Source: Gottfriedia solisilvae (GTDB lineage: Bacteria; Bacillota; Bacilli; Bacillales; Bacillaceae_G). From it: a stretch of 64,000 nucleotides of DNA. The DNA is taken from assembly GCF_002128405.1 (NCBI RefSeq), contig NZ_NETJ01000007.1, positions 62,001-126,000 on the forward strand, read 5' to 3'. The position numbers and the translations under genes are program-made. Positions 17,867 to 26,250 of the stretch are shown here, piece by piece. The notes under the pieces were generated by a model. The model ran no database searches. It saw only the letters and a list, made by a program, of their open reading frames with translations, and had not been told where the DNA came from. Position 1 is the first letter of the stretch; the number at the start of each line of letters is the position of its first letter.

Positions 17867-18568
17867 TTATTTTAATCCTTCTTTAAAGAGAATCTCATCA
17901 CCTGACATATCTACGGTAAACCATGTAGAGACATCGTTTTCGTCAATAGTATTATTCCAGGCAACTACAAAATGTATTTGAGATATTTCATTTTTATCAA
18001 GCTCATCAAGTGACACAGAAAGTCCTGTGTATCCATCTATATATTCAATAATGCCATCTGGAAATTCATGATTAAATGAACTAAATTGATTTGCCATTAA
18101 ATCCTTCTTTTTTGATCGATTTATTAATGTTAATCCATCTTCAGTACCTAATGTCATTCGAATTTCTTCATATTCAAAGGTTATAGCATCAAGTCCTTCG
18201 CCACTATTAGGTCCACTAACTAAACCATTTGTATACTTTGGTGTTAATTTAGTTTCAAAAATACATTTTAAATTGTTAATTAAAGGTTTGATTCTCCAAA
18301 CTCCAGCGTAAACTTTATCAACAGCCATGTGATTAGGAATATTATAGGCAGGTTCACAAATAACTAATTCAGCAATAAATTTATTATGACAATAACTAAG
18401 TAAAGTGCCACCTTTAGACAACCTTAAGCATTCTGGTTTTGTATTAGTATTAGCAAAATTGTAGTCACCGACATGTAATTCCATCAAAATATTACCAAAA
18501 GGGGTATCTATAATTGGGCTACTTTTGTGTGTCGGAAAATAGTTATGACTACTCTTAAAAAGTTTCAT
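17867..18568 (-). CDS. Orphan cassette protein, 233 residues
   Basis: Soluble protein with no signal peptide (MKLFKSSHNYFPTHKSSPII, GPNSGEGLDAITFEYEEIRM, then FVVAWNNTIDENDVSTWFTV). The composition suggests a beta-rich domain. AAAGGTAG precedes the ATG and site A follows the stop by ten bases. No family recognised. Confidence 0.68.
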   Translation of the reverse strand: MKLFKSSHNYFPTHKSSPIIDTPFGNILMELHVGDYNFANTNTKPECLRLSKGGTLLSYCHNKFIAELVICEPAYNIPNHMAVDKVYAGVWRIKPLINNLKCIFETKLTPKYTNGLVSGPNSGEGLDAITFEYEEIRMTLGTEDGLTLINRSKKKDLMANQFSSFNHEFPDGIIEYIDGYTGLSVSLDELDKNEISQIHFVVAWNNTIDENDVSTWFTVDMSGDEILFKEGLK

Positions 18569-18604
18569 AGTTTGACTACCTTTCTTTCAGCTATTCTAGT
18601 GTTC

Positions 18605-18624
18605 AACTAACGTGCATGTTAGTT
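18605..18624 (-). repeat. Variant cassette site A, junction 11
   Basis: AACTAACGTGCATGTTAGTT: both arms perfect, centre changed to GTGCAT. It shows that the arms are conserved more strictly than the centre. Confidence 0.8.
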
Positions 18625-18658
18625 GATCAATACTTGAAGTAAATTTATGTTTATGTAA

Positions 18659-19000
18659 TTAATCACCAACTGCTATTATTAATAAATTTTGTTCTAGGGC
18701 TTCTAAGCATAATTTTTTAAATTCCATAGTAAACTCTCTTATTCTTATTTCCATACTGTCATTTTCATTTTTGTACACATTCAAAATACCTTCACATATA
18801 TTTACTAATTCTTTAATTTCTTTTTCTGAAAAAAGTTTATCAGCGTACTGGTCTAAATCAATAAGTAAACTGAATCTTTTACTATTCCTTTCCTTATTAA
18901 CTAAATACCCTTGTATATTTTCATCAAATTTCACATGTTTACTTGTTATAACATCTATAGATCTTTTGCTTTTAGTAATAAAAAAATCAATACCTACCAT
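18659..19000 (-). CDS. Orphan cassette protein, 113 residues
   Basis: Small soluble protein (MVGIDFFITKSKRSIDVITS, LVNKERNSKRFSLLIDLDQY, then helical LCLEALEQNLLIIAVGD). GGAG precedes the ATG. Single-gene cassette. No family recognised. Confidence 0.63.
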   Translation of the reverse strand: MVGIDFFITKSKRSIDVITSKHVKFDENIQGYLVNKERNSKRFSLLIDLDQYADKLFSEKEIKELVNICEGILNVYKNENDSMEIRIREFTMEFKKLCLEALEQNLLIIAVGD

Positions 19001-19074
19001 TTTACGTTCTCCTTTGTAAGCGGTGTATGTAACAATTTAACTATAGCATAGGTGTTTCCTGTAGTAGCCATAAA

Positions 19075-19167
19075 AAAAGAAGTTACCTAATCACTGGTGA
19101 CTTCTCTTTTTTGTGATTCTTTTGAATATTAGCAGTATCGCTTATTCAACTAACGCGCCAGTTAGTT
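19075..19167 (-). repeat. Cassette junction 12 (site A 19148-19167, terminator 19075-19105)
   Basis: Perfect site A; a hairpin pairing AGAAGT with ACTTCT follows in gene direction with A/T runs on both sides. Confidence 0.82.
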
Positions 19168-19264
19168 CAATAAGAATAACAAAGTAATTATTTTTCAACT
19201 CATAATTTTCTGTACAACTACAAACTCAAACTCATCATTGTTATTTTATTAATTTGAGAAGAAT

Positions 19265-19741
19265 CTATTTTATTGATAGCTTTTTTTCAATGTATGGATA
19301 ATCAAGCAATTTTATAAGGTTTTTAGAAAGGTATTTACTCTGATATTCATTCAGTTCAGAATTAATTACCAAAATATCTTTTTCCTTTCTAATTAATTGA
19401 TCCGATCCATTTTCTAATAAAAGTAAGTTTCCTTTCACAACTTTTATTAATTTTCCAATCACTTCAAACAAGTAATTTAATCCCAATTTAAATGAATTAC
19501 CAAATACTAATATTCTAATCGTCTTATTTACATATAATTCATAATGACTTCCTACAAAGCTTAAGTCTGAAATATCTTCGATTTCAATATCCATAGAGAA
19601 ATATTTACAAGCTATATGTATCTCATCTACATTATCTGTTACGAAAATTTCTTCGTTTAGCATAGACTTCACAATACTTTCTAACACTTCCCCTAAAGCT
19701 TTATGACTTAATTTAGATGAAAGAAATAATTCACATTCCAT
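19265..19741 (-). CDS. Orphan cassette protein, possibly 5'-truncated
   Basis: 158 residues from the ATG at 19741, which has GGAGAGG about five bases upstream (MECELFLSSKLSHKALGEVL ... YQSKYLSKNLIKLLDYPYI). The frame stays open and protein-like upstream (SFRPDFLFNVQNLEVAKELL) until it enters cassette site A at 19867-19886. This suggests the original gene was longer and lost its 5' end when the site was joined to it. No family recognised. Confidence 0.5.
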   Translation of the reverse strand: MECELFLSSKLSHKALGEVLESIVKSMLNEEIFVTDNVDEIHIACKYFSMDIEIEDISDLSFVGSHYELYVNKTIRILVFGNSFKLGLNYLFEVIGKLIKVVKGNLLLLENGSDQLIRKEKDILVINSELNEYQSKYLSKNLIKLLDYPYIEKKLSIK

Positions 19742-19866
19742 AATTTCCTCTCCGATTACTCTAGTAATAACTCCATCTCTTATTATGAGTAATTCTTTTG
19801 CAACTTCTAGATTCTGGACATTAAATAAGAAATCAGGTCTGAACGACCGGTTCCCAAGAGTTGTAT

Positions 19867-19886
19867 AACTAACGCGCCAGTTAGTT
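19867..19886 (-). repeat. Cassette site A, junction 13, containing a gene stop codon
   Basis: Perfect consensus. The TAA of the upstream gene (19881-19883) is part of the site's arm, so the gene ends inside the site. On the other side it abuts the probably truncated gene with no terminator between. Confidence 0.88.
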
Positions 19887-20171
19887 GTATAGCCAGTAAA
19901 ATAACAATGAAACAATTATATTTGGTAATCCAATTAAAGCTAACCGTTTAGTTGAAACTAAGCGTTCACGTCTATCTTCTTTTGATTCAGTTGAAAAATT
20001 TGCCCGCATTTGGTCACCACTCACCATAGAACCTGAGAATAGCATTGATAATCCAATAAAAACAACTCCGATCACTCCAGTAATTAGAGAAGCATTATTA
20101 ATTCCTACTATGAATAAAGAGATCAGGACACCAATTATTGAAAGTATAATTCCCAAATAGAAATATTTCAT
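19881..20171 (-). CDS. Small membrane protein, DUF5316-like
   Basis: 96 residues with three hydrophobic segments (FYLGIILSIIGVLISLFIVG, ITGVIGVVFIGLSMLFSGSM, IGLPNIIVSLLFYWLY). The middle motif SGDQMRANFSTESKEDRRER is typical of the short Bacillus DUF5316 membrane proteins. The ATG at 20171 has GGAG six bases upstream. The stop codon is supplied by site A. Function unknown. Confidence 0.7.
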   Translation of the reverse strand: MKYFYLGIILSIIGVLISLFIVGINNASLITGVIGVVFIGLSMLFSGSMVSGDQMRANFSTESKEDRRERLVSTKRLALIGLPNIIVSLLFYWLYN

Positions 20172-20240
20172 AAATTTCTCCACTTCTAATTAAATTTTTA
20201 CTTATTTTATTCAATTTATTATTAATAAAGTCCTTTTCTT

Positions 20241-20322
20241 GTTCAACTATTTTGCCAGTAGACACAATAAAAAATGGACTACCAAGTAGCCCATCGTTGC
20301 TGAACTAACGCTCTCGTTAGTT
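20241..20322 (-). repeat. Cassette junction 14 (variant site A 20303-20322, terminator, site B 20241-20261)
   Basis: Site AACTAACGCTCTCGTTAGTT with perfect arms and altered centre. It is followed by the hairpin ATGGGCTAC-TTG-GTAGTCCAT (20274-20294) and by B site CTACTGGCAAAATAGTTGAAC. The stop of the upstream gene (20321-20323) overlaps the site. Confidence 0.85.
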
Positions 20323-20890
20323 ATTTAATTAGTTTTCCATTTTTATCAAAATATTTATATTCCAAACTAAATGCTTCAGATGCTTTATACATTGTAAGAA
20401 TACTTGCACTTGGTGTACTCACATTAATTTCACTCTTCTCTGTGCTACCAGTAGCATTCACAACACGTACACCCAATTTAGCGACGGTATTTTCGTAATT
20501 TGTTATTACAAGTAGATTCAAAGGCAAAGGCTTTCCATCTTTATATCCCCTAAATAAAGGGAAAACTTGAAGGTTTTCTTCTGTTTTATTTTCGAGGCCA
20601 GTGTATCCATAATCAGCATCTATAAATTTATAATTTCCAACAGTGTTTTTTTCAAAGTGTATATATGCAGGAATATTATCATGCAAATACGCTACATATC
20701 GATCTTTTTTAAAATCATATATTTTTACTATTTCAATTGATTGGTTAGCATCGTTTAATGATTGAATAGTTTCTACTATATTTTTTTTATTATTTCCATT
20801 CATTAGAAAAGTAGGTTTATAGAATATGTACCAGATAATAGCTACACACAACAAAAACATACCGACGATCCTTTTTTTATGATGTATCAT
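20321..20890 (-). CDS. Membrane-anchored orphan protein
   Basis: 189 residues. One N-terminal membrane segment (KRIVGMFLLCVAIIWYIFY) then an external domain (VAYLHDNIPAYIHFEKNTVG, LPLNLLVITNYENTVAKLGV). The ATG at 20890 has GGGAGG six bases upstream; ATGs further up lack one. It ends inside site A. No family recognised. Confidence 0.68.
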   Translation of the reverse strand: MIHHKKRIVGMFLLCVAIIWYIFYKPTFLMNGNNKKNIVETIQSLNDANQSIEIVKIYDFKKDRYVAYLHDNIPAYIHFEKNTVGNYKFIDADYGYTGLENKTEENLQVFPLFRGYKDGKPLPLNLLVITNYENTVAKLGVRVVNATGSTEKSEINVSTPSASILTMYKASEAFSLEYKYFDKNGKLIK

Positions 20891-21066
20891 TGATTTACCT
20901 CCCATGATGAGCACTTCTAAGTATGTTAATTCTAGGATTTATCAAAATTACCTTCAAAATAGTTCTGATTTATTTCCATACAATTAGTAAATAACATCTT
21001 ACTTATTTAATCTAATTTCAGTTTTTGCACAATTAAAAATCGACTAAAAAGTGGAGCATGATGTAC

Positions 21067-21086
21067 AACTATCGCGCCAGTTAGAA
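21067..21086 (-). repeat. Degenerate cassette site A, junction 15
   Basis: AACTATCGCGCCAGTTAGAA on the plus strand: two arm mismatches, core GCGCCA kept. The acetyltransferase stop codon (21081-21083) lies in it. Confidence 0.7.
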
Positions 21087-21836
21087 ATATTTATAATATG
21101 ATTCAGTATGTGACTTAATTGAACAATTGTTTTTATAAAACACATTTTGCATTTTTATATTTGTCTCATGAGTACTTCCTTTATAAAAAGTCGCTCCCAT
21201 TTGTTTTAAAATACACAATGCTTGATAGTGTAATTGAGCACTTCTACCTTTACCACGCTCATCAGGTAATAGTCCAAAAAAGAATAGCCTTCCTTCCTCT
21301 TTTGTTCCAGGCTCTAAATGAGGAATAGTGATTCCAATTGGTTTGCACCCTTCATATATGACTATACAAGATTTGTACCAGTTTGATCCCAATAGAGTTT
21401 TCACAGAATTTAGTTGTTCCTCTATCGAAAGAGATGACTTTCTATTTAGAGAACCTTCCATACATCGTTTCCAAAGCACTTTGAATTCAACTTCTGAAAG
21501 AAGTTTATCTCCAATAGAATGCCACTCATAATCAACACATGTACCACAGATATCATTTAATGATCTATACACTTCAACTTTGGATGTATATAAATCAAAT
21601 CCAAGTTCAATTAACATTCTTGAACAACTTAAATATTGATTTGAAGCTTTGTTAATGAATACACCGATTCGTTTAACTTGAGTATTAATACTTTGATTAA
21701 TTAAAGTTTTCAATTCATTTACCAAGTTTTCTTCATTAATTGAATCTTTCTCTTCAATATTTACATATTCAGTTGCACATTTTACTATCTTAAACGAGTG
21801 ACTATTTAGTATATCTACTTTTAATAATTCATCCAT
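21081..21836 (-). CDS. GNAT-family N-acetyltransferase
   Basis: 251 residues. The C-terminal third shows the acetyl-CoA binding region: RLFFFGLLPDERGKGRSAQL (beta4, Q/RxxGxG/A loop) and a helix LHYQALCILKQMGATFYKGS. The N-terminal half (ILNSHSFKIVKCATEYVNIE) may be a second, degenerate GNAT-like lobe. The ATG at 21836 has GGAG eight bases upstream; the longer TTG start at 21860 lacks a site. Substrate unknown. First site-flanked gene of array 1 on its high-coordinate side. Confidence 0.8.
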   Translation of the reverse strand: MDELLKVDILNSHSFKIVKCATEYVNIEEKDSINEENLVNELKTLINQSINTQVKRIGVFINKASNQYLSCSRMLIELGFDLYTSKVEVYRSLNDICGTCVDYEWHSIGDKLLSEVEFKVLWKRCMEGSLNRKSSLSIEEQLNSVKTLLGSNWYKSCIVIYEGCKPIGITIPHLEPGTKEEGRLFFFGLLPDERGKGRSAQLHYQALCILKQMGATFYKGSTHETNIKMQNVFYKNNCSIKSHTESYYKYF

Positions 21837-21909
21837 ATGTTCAACTCCATATAATCTCAAATTAATTCCATAGCTTTTTTCTTATTCTACTATCCCACAA
21901 ATTGGCATT

Positions 21910-21943
21910 TAAAAAAGGCTGAAATACAGCCTTTTTTGATGTT
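21910..21943. terminator. Bidirectional terminator
   Basis: AAAAAAGGCTG-aaata-CAGCCTTTTTT, a perfect hairpin with A-run and T-run on opposite sides, between the acetyltransferase gene and the 108-residue membrane protein gene. Confidence 0.8.
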
Positions 21944-21972
21944 CACATAATTTGAATTAAAATATTATTTAA

Positions 21973-22299
21973 TTAGTCACTTAGGAGTACTACTAGAATA
22001 ATAGCTATATTTACAAAGATTAAAATAAGATGAAATAATATTCCTACTTCTAATAATCTTAATTTTCCTTTTCTCTTAAATGTCATTAATAGTAAATACG
22101 TTATTATTGCTAGAAATATAGCAATAAATGGTCCAAATACAATGGCAGTCATTGATGCTGGACCGCCGGCTAACTGTTCGTTTACATCATATAAAATGGC
22201 AATTAAAATAATCATAAAATAATAATTAATAAAGGATATAATGGAGTAAAAACTAATTTGCAATTCAGTATATACTTCTTTTTCTTTCAATCTAATCAT
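21973..22299 (-). CDS. Small membrane protein (three helices)
   Basis: 108 residues with hydrophobic segments ISFYSIISFINYYFMIILIA, MTAIVFGPFIAIFLAIITYL and ILFHLILIFVNIAIILVVLL. No family recognised. No site A separates it from the methyltransferase gene upstream, so the two may share a transcript. Confidence 0.65.
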   Translation of the reverse strand: MIRLKEKEVYTELQISFYSIISFINYYFMIILIAILYDVNEQLAGGPASMTAIVFGPFIAIFLAIITYLLLMTFKRKGKLRLLEVGILFHLILIFVNIAIILVVLLSD

Positions 22300-22362
22300 C
22301 CTATCTCAGGAGATATTACTTTTTGCAATAAACAAACTAAGTTAGTATTTCGTGCTGTTTAA

Positions 22363-23103
22363 TTAGATGCTGCACTCATAAACGTTAAAGGAAGTTCCTG
22401 TTCCATATCCATTTGCGACCTCATGGATAACAATCTTTTGAAGTCCATTAATTTTTAATGTACTTTCAAATTCACCTTTTTCATACAGACGCATTGGAAA
22501 ATCCATTATTTCAGTCTTAATAACTAAATCTTTTTGTATCAGTTCATATTTCAGCTTCGTATGTAACATTTTTTTTACTGGATCATACTGGACTTTTTTA
22601 TATTCAACGATTGTTTCTTCATGAAACTTTACACAATTCGTTTGAATCCAATTAAGAATTTCTTCAGGTTCACTCTTCTTGGTTATTATTGTTAAAAGTA
22701 ATTTTCCATCATTCTTTAACATCGACTTCATATTATCTAAACTCTGATCTACCAAGATATCTGGCAGTAGAGAAAATGAGCCGAATGGAATCATGATTAA
22801 GTCATATTTTCTATTGCTTTTGTATTCCTCTATTTTTTTATTAGAAATAACGGGGATAAGATCTAATTCCCTACATTTTTCCTTACATAATTTCAGCATA
22901 TCCTCTGAGATATCAAATCCTTCAATATCTATCCCCTCTTGCATAAATGGAATCAACATTCGTCCATTTCCACACATTGGTTCTAACACTTTCATGTTTT
23001 TGTCTTTTACAAAAGAAAGGAAAAAATCGAGTTCCTTCCCCTCAGCAATTGACTTATTACTTTCATATACTCTTGTACATAGTTCCCCGTAGTATTCAAC
23101 CAT
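22363..23103 (-). CDS. Class I SAM-dependent methyltransferase
   Basis: 246 residues. The SAM-binding motif I is VLEPMCGNGRML, the acidic loop IEGFDISEDML, and motif IV is YDLIMIPFGSFSLL. The C-terminal part is beta-rich (KTEIMDFPMRLYEKGEFEST). AAAGGTGAT precedes the ATG. It lies beside and divergent from the tyrosine recombinase. Small-molecule methylation is the usual role of such free-standing enzymes; the substrate is unknown. Confidence 0.82.
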   Translation of the reverse strand: MVEYYGELCTRVYESNKSIAEGKELDFFLSFVKDKNMKVLEPMCGNGRMLIPFMQEGIDIEGFDISEDMLKLCKEKCRELDLIPVISNKKIEEYKSNRKYDLIMIPFGSFSLLPDILVDQSLDNMKSMLKNDGKLLLTIITKKSEPEEILNWIQTNCVKFHEETIVEYKKVQYDPVKKMLHTKLKYELIQKDLVIKTEIMDFPMRLYEKGEFESTLKINGLQKIVIHEVANGYGTGTSFNVYECSI

Positions 23104-23321
23104 TCTTTTATCACCTTTTGCCCTTACTTATAAACTAATAATTCTTAATTATCTTACCATTCAATGAAATATTTTCCAATTCATCTTTTTAATTCCTCTT
23201 ATTCAATTAAGCCCCCATATACTTAAATAAAAAAAGTAACCTTTGGCTGTTGATACATGCTTTTAATCAAGATTTTCGTCAATAATATTAGTAAGAATGA
23301 ATTATTGGAGGGAATTTCCAA

Positions 23322-24161
23322 ATGCTATTATCCACTACTTGGCAAAGTTACTATAATGATAAATTAATTGAAGGATATTCATTAATTACACTACAAGCAT
23401 ATCAGCTACAGTCGAATCTATTAATTAAACATTTTGGTGATATCACAATTGACCAAATTACTACTGATGGATTGAAACAGTATCTAGCAAAGGTCGGTGC
23501 AACCTTAAAGCCTGCAAGTCTGGCACATCGCGTGCGCTTTATTAAATCTTTTTTCCGTTGGGCGCATGAAGAAGGTAAAATCCAAAGAAATCCTACTTCA
23601 AAACTAAAAGAACCGAAATCAGGAACTCGTATCCCTAAATTTTTAACTGAAAAAGAAATTGAACATCTTCGTGAAGCATGTCAAACTGCAAAAGAACATG
23701 CATTAATTGAATTTATGTATTCATCGGGATGTAGGATTGGTGAAATTGTATTAATTAATAGAAGAGATATAAATTGGTCTAACAACTCGGTTGTTGTACG
23801 AGGAAAAGGTGATAAGGAAAGAGAAGTTTACTTCAATATTCGATCTGAAATTTGGTTAAATAGATATTTAAATGAGCGAAAAGACAAAGATGCCGCATTA
23901 TTTGTAACAGATAGAGCCCCACATAGATTAAGTATCGCCCAAACACGATATATCATAAAAAATGTTTCATTACGTTCAGAATTCAATAAGGAAATTTCAC
24001 CACATCAACTTAGACATAGTTATGCAACTCATTTAATGGATAATGGTGCTCCTCTTGAAGTAATCCAAAGTTTATTAGGTCATGAAAAAAGTGAAACAAC
24101 ACGTATTTATGCTGAACTAAGTGGAAAACAACGTCATGAGCATTATAGTAAATTCTTTTAA
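23322..24161 (+). CDS. Tyrosine recombinase (XerC/XerD-like integrase)
   Basis: 279 residues. An N-terminal SAM-like core-binding domain (about 1-90) is followed by the catalytic domain with all residues present: R138 (SSGCRIGEI), K162 or K165 (RGKGDKEREVY), H228-x-x-R231 (SPHQLRHSYATH), H254 (LLGHEKSETT) and nucleophile Y263 (TRIYAEL). GGAGGGA precedes the ATG. There is no long insertion of the kind seen in integron integrases. It is transcribed away from the cassette array, as an integron integrase is. A broken inverted copy lies at 48065. That it recombines the AACTAAC palindromes is an inference from position. Confidence 0.9.
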   Translation: MLLSTTWQSYYNDKLIEGYSLITLQAYQLQSNLLIKHFGDITIDQITTDGLKQYLAKVGATLKPASLAHRVRFIKSFFRWAHEEGKIQRNPTSKLKEPKSGTRIPKFLTEKEIEHLREACQTAKEHALIEFMYSSGCRIGEIVLINRRDINWSNNSVVVRGKGDKEREVYFNIRSEIWLNRYLNERKDKDAALFVTDRAPHRLSIAQTRYIIKNVSLRSEFNKEISPHQLRHSYATHLMDNGAPLEVIQSLLGHEKSETTRIYAELSGKQRHEHYSKFF

Positions 24162-24261
24162 AATAGGACCTAAAATTCTTTTATAAATTACTCCCCTTCT
24201 TTATAATCGCAAAAAACGTGGATGAATTTAGGATTTGCAATATTAAACTATACACTTATTT

Positions 24262-24302
24262 GTGAATCTTTTCACTTAAACTATACTGCCATTTAGTTTA
24301 AT
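24262..24302 (-). repeat. B-type cassette site just beyond the recombinase gene
   Basis: TTAAACTA and TAGTTTAA (24276-24302) form perfect 8-bp arms around TACTGCCATT, matching the B sites of the arrays in core and orientation. A second palindrome GTGAATCTTTTCAC (24262-24275) lies next to it. The same combination occurs beside the decayed recombinase copy at 47907-47948. Confidence 0.7.
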
Positions 24303-24420
24303 AGGAAACCTCGTTTTCTATGCTAAATTAATTCTTTTGTAATGTTGCGTAAAAAATTCAATTGATTCATTTTAATAAAAGCAACCTTATTCGTAAACCA
24401 AATAATAAAGCTGTAAGAGT

Positions 24421-24573
24421 CTACATTCTCTCTGGGAATCCTGAAAGATAGTTATACCCTACCCAAATTTCTCGTGATGGCTTGTTATTTATCATTTTAG
24501 TATATTGAAATCCCCCTAAAAATAATGCAAGAACTGAAATAACAATTAATAATAAATAATATGGTTTTTTCAA
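24421..24573 (-). CDS. Small membrane or secreted peptide, 50 residues
   Basis: Reads MKKPYYLLLIVISVLALFLG then GFQYTKMINNKPSREIWVGY and ends GFPERM. It has one hydrophobic N-terminal segment and a short polar tail. Start is a TTG with GGGGGT seven bases upstream. No family recognised. Confidence 0.55.
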   Translation of the reverse strand: MKKPYYLLLIVISVLALFLGGFQYTKMINNKPSREIWVGYNYLSGFPERM

Positions 24574-24767
24574 ACTAATTACCCCCGAGTCCAAATAAAT
24601 CTAAATGCATACCATGTTTTTCAATTGATTATTAAAAGTTCCCCTTATCTGTTTTTCTCAATATAATCCGAATCTTATAGTATTTGATATTTTGAGATAT
24701 GCCGAGATGCATTTTTTTTTATACGTTTAATACTTACTAGTGCTTGTTGAACACATTTCCAAAAAAA

Positions 24768-24810
24768 CAAAAAAAATAAGCCAAGATTCATCGCTTGGCT
24801 TATTTTTTTG
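24768..24810. terminator. Bidirectional terminator
   Basis: AATAAGCCAAG and CTTGGCTTATT pair, with A-run before and T-run after. It closes the DJ-1-like fragment on the minus strand. Confidence 0.85.
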
Positions 24811-24816
24811 TTTAAG

Positions 24817-25160
24817 TTAACTTAAAGCTCTTACTAAACTTTTACCAAAAGCTCTTGCACCTTCTGGTCCATTACTTGTAATTATATCTTTATGCTCAAC
24901 CACGTCGGTTACTACATATTCAACATTATTTGCTTTTAATTGGTCTATCATAGTATCTACTGGATAGCAGGTTGCTTTTCTACCTTCAAGTAAACCAGTT
25001 TCTACTACAGAAACTGATCCTGCGCAGATTCCAGTAACTAAAACTTTATTTTTATAAGCATCTTTTAGAAAAGTTTGTAACGATTCGTTTCCCCAAAGGT
25101 GATCAATCGTTCCTGATCCACCTATTACTGCAATTACGTCATTTGTGCGGTAGTTACCAT
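24817..25160 (-). pseudogene. DJ-1/PfpI family fragment, N-terminus missing
   Basis: The minus-strand frame reads DVIAVIGGSGTIDHLWGNES, then VTGICAGSVSVVETGLLEGR, then EHKDIITSNGPEGARAFGKS to a stop. The nucleophile elbow GICAGS and the C-terminal HKDIITSNGPEGA are typical of DJ-1/PfpI proteins. About 60 N-terminal residues are missing: the frame runs into the promoter region of the hxlR-type gene without a start codon. Confidence 0.8.
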
Positions 25161-25194
25161 TTGGTTACTTTTATAAATAAAAGGAGAAAAAACA

Positions 25195-25572
25195 ATGCCC
25201 GATTCACTAAGAGAAGAAATTAAAAATAAAATACAGAATGGTGATTATCATTGCGAAAAAGAACTAACTTTATCGATAATAAGTGGAAAATGGAAAGTTG
25301 TCATATTGTGGCATTTAGGAGTTGAAGGTCCTCATCGCTTTAGTGATTTACAAAGGCTTTTTCCAAAAATTTCTCATAAAATATTAACCAGCCAATTACG
25401 CGAGTTAATTGAAGATGGGATTGTAAATAGAAAGGTTTACCCAGAAGTACCACCAAAAGTGGAATACTCAATGACGGAACTTGGAATGACTCTATTACCA
25501 ATTGTTCAGATGATGTATGAATGGGGTAAAAAAAGAATTGAAGATTTAAAATTTGTAGATTCTGACAGCTAA
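25195..25572 (+). CDS. HxlR-family winged-helix transcription regulator
   Basis: 125 residues with the HxlR pattern: conserved cysteine near the start (YHCEKELTL), [31 protein letters not shown] recognition helix and the wing [17 protein letters not shown]. HxlR regulators often respond to thiol-reactive aldehydes or quinones and control a neighbouring detoxification gene. Here the neighbour on the other strand is a truncated DJ-1/PfpI gene, which fits such a pair after decay. AAAAGGAG precedes the ATG. Confidence 0.88.
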   Translation: MPDSLREEIKNKIQNGDYHCEKELTLSIISGKWKVVILWHLGVEGPHRFSDLQRLFPKISHKILTSQLRELIEDGIVNRKVYPEVPPKVEYSMTELGMTLLPIVQMMYEWGKKRIEDLKFVDSDS

Positions 25573-25623
25573 ATTCAGGATTTGGTTTATTTGAGTTGAA
25601 GAATGAATAGATGAACGATATTG

Positions 25624-25655
25624 AAAAAGTAGAGCTAATTAGCTCTACTTTTTGT
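25624..25655. terminator. Terminator after the HxlR gene
   Basis: AAGTAGAGCT-aatt-AGCTCTACTT followed by Ts, a perfect hairpin. Confidence 0.85.
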
Positions 25656-25864
25656 ATCATTAATGCATAATGGTTCTATGTTTAACTAAGATTTAATTTT
25701 TGATATATATGAATATTAGCCTATTCTTATTTTTACAGCACTTAGGAATAGGTTAATAATGATTATATTCTAAACTCAAAATACTCCGATAATATATTAA
25801 ATACTTTTATTCTTCATTAAACATTGGAATAATGCATGTTTAATATTTATAAGGAGGAACCGTG

Positions 25865-26041
25865 ATGATCTCTATTGATTATCAAGATTTACTAAATGAA
25901 ATGAATTATGAATTTCTTATGAAAGAAAAAGATTCAATCCTAGATCAGTTAGCAATGACAAGCACGATGGATCCAGAATTTTATACTTTAATAAAAAAAT
26001 TAGAATTAATTTTCATGATTAAAGTAAGCCGAAAAATATAA
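25865..26041 (+). CDS. Small protein of unknown function, 58 residues
   Basis: Reads MISIDYQDLLNEMNYEFLMK, then EKDSILDQLAMTSTMDPEFY, ending LIFMIKVSRKI. AAGGAGG lies seven bases before the ATG and a terminator follows, so it is very likely expressed. It is helical and acidic. No family recognised. Confidence 0.7.
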   Translation: MISIDYQDLLNEMNYEFLMKEKDSILDQLAMTSTMDPEFYTLIKKLELIFMIKVSRKI

Positions 26042-26066
26042 TTGCATTGACTTGATTACTAAATAA

Positions 26067-26115
26067 CAAAAGAGCCTTACCATTTGTATTTATACAATTT
26101 GATAAGACTCTTTTT
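26067..26115 (+). terminator. Terminator after the 58-residue gene
   Basis: AAAGAG-CCTTA and TAAG-CTCTTT arms with an inner CCATTTGTAT/ATACAATTTG pairing, followed by a T-run. Confidence 0.75.
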
Positions 26116-26250
26116 ATTTTTTTAAGATGGTTATTAATGTTATATAAATAATTTGCTTATCTTAAAGATTAATTTCTTTCAGCTTATTCTTCACTGACCT
26201 AGATAAATTTTTATTTTAATCTATTTACTATATATGTAACCCATATTTGT

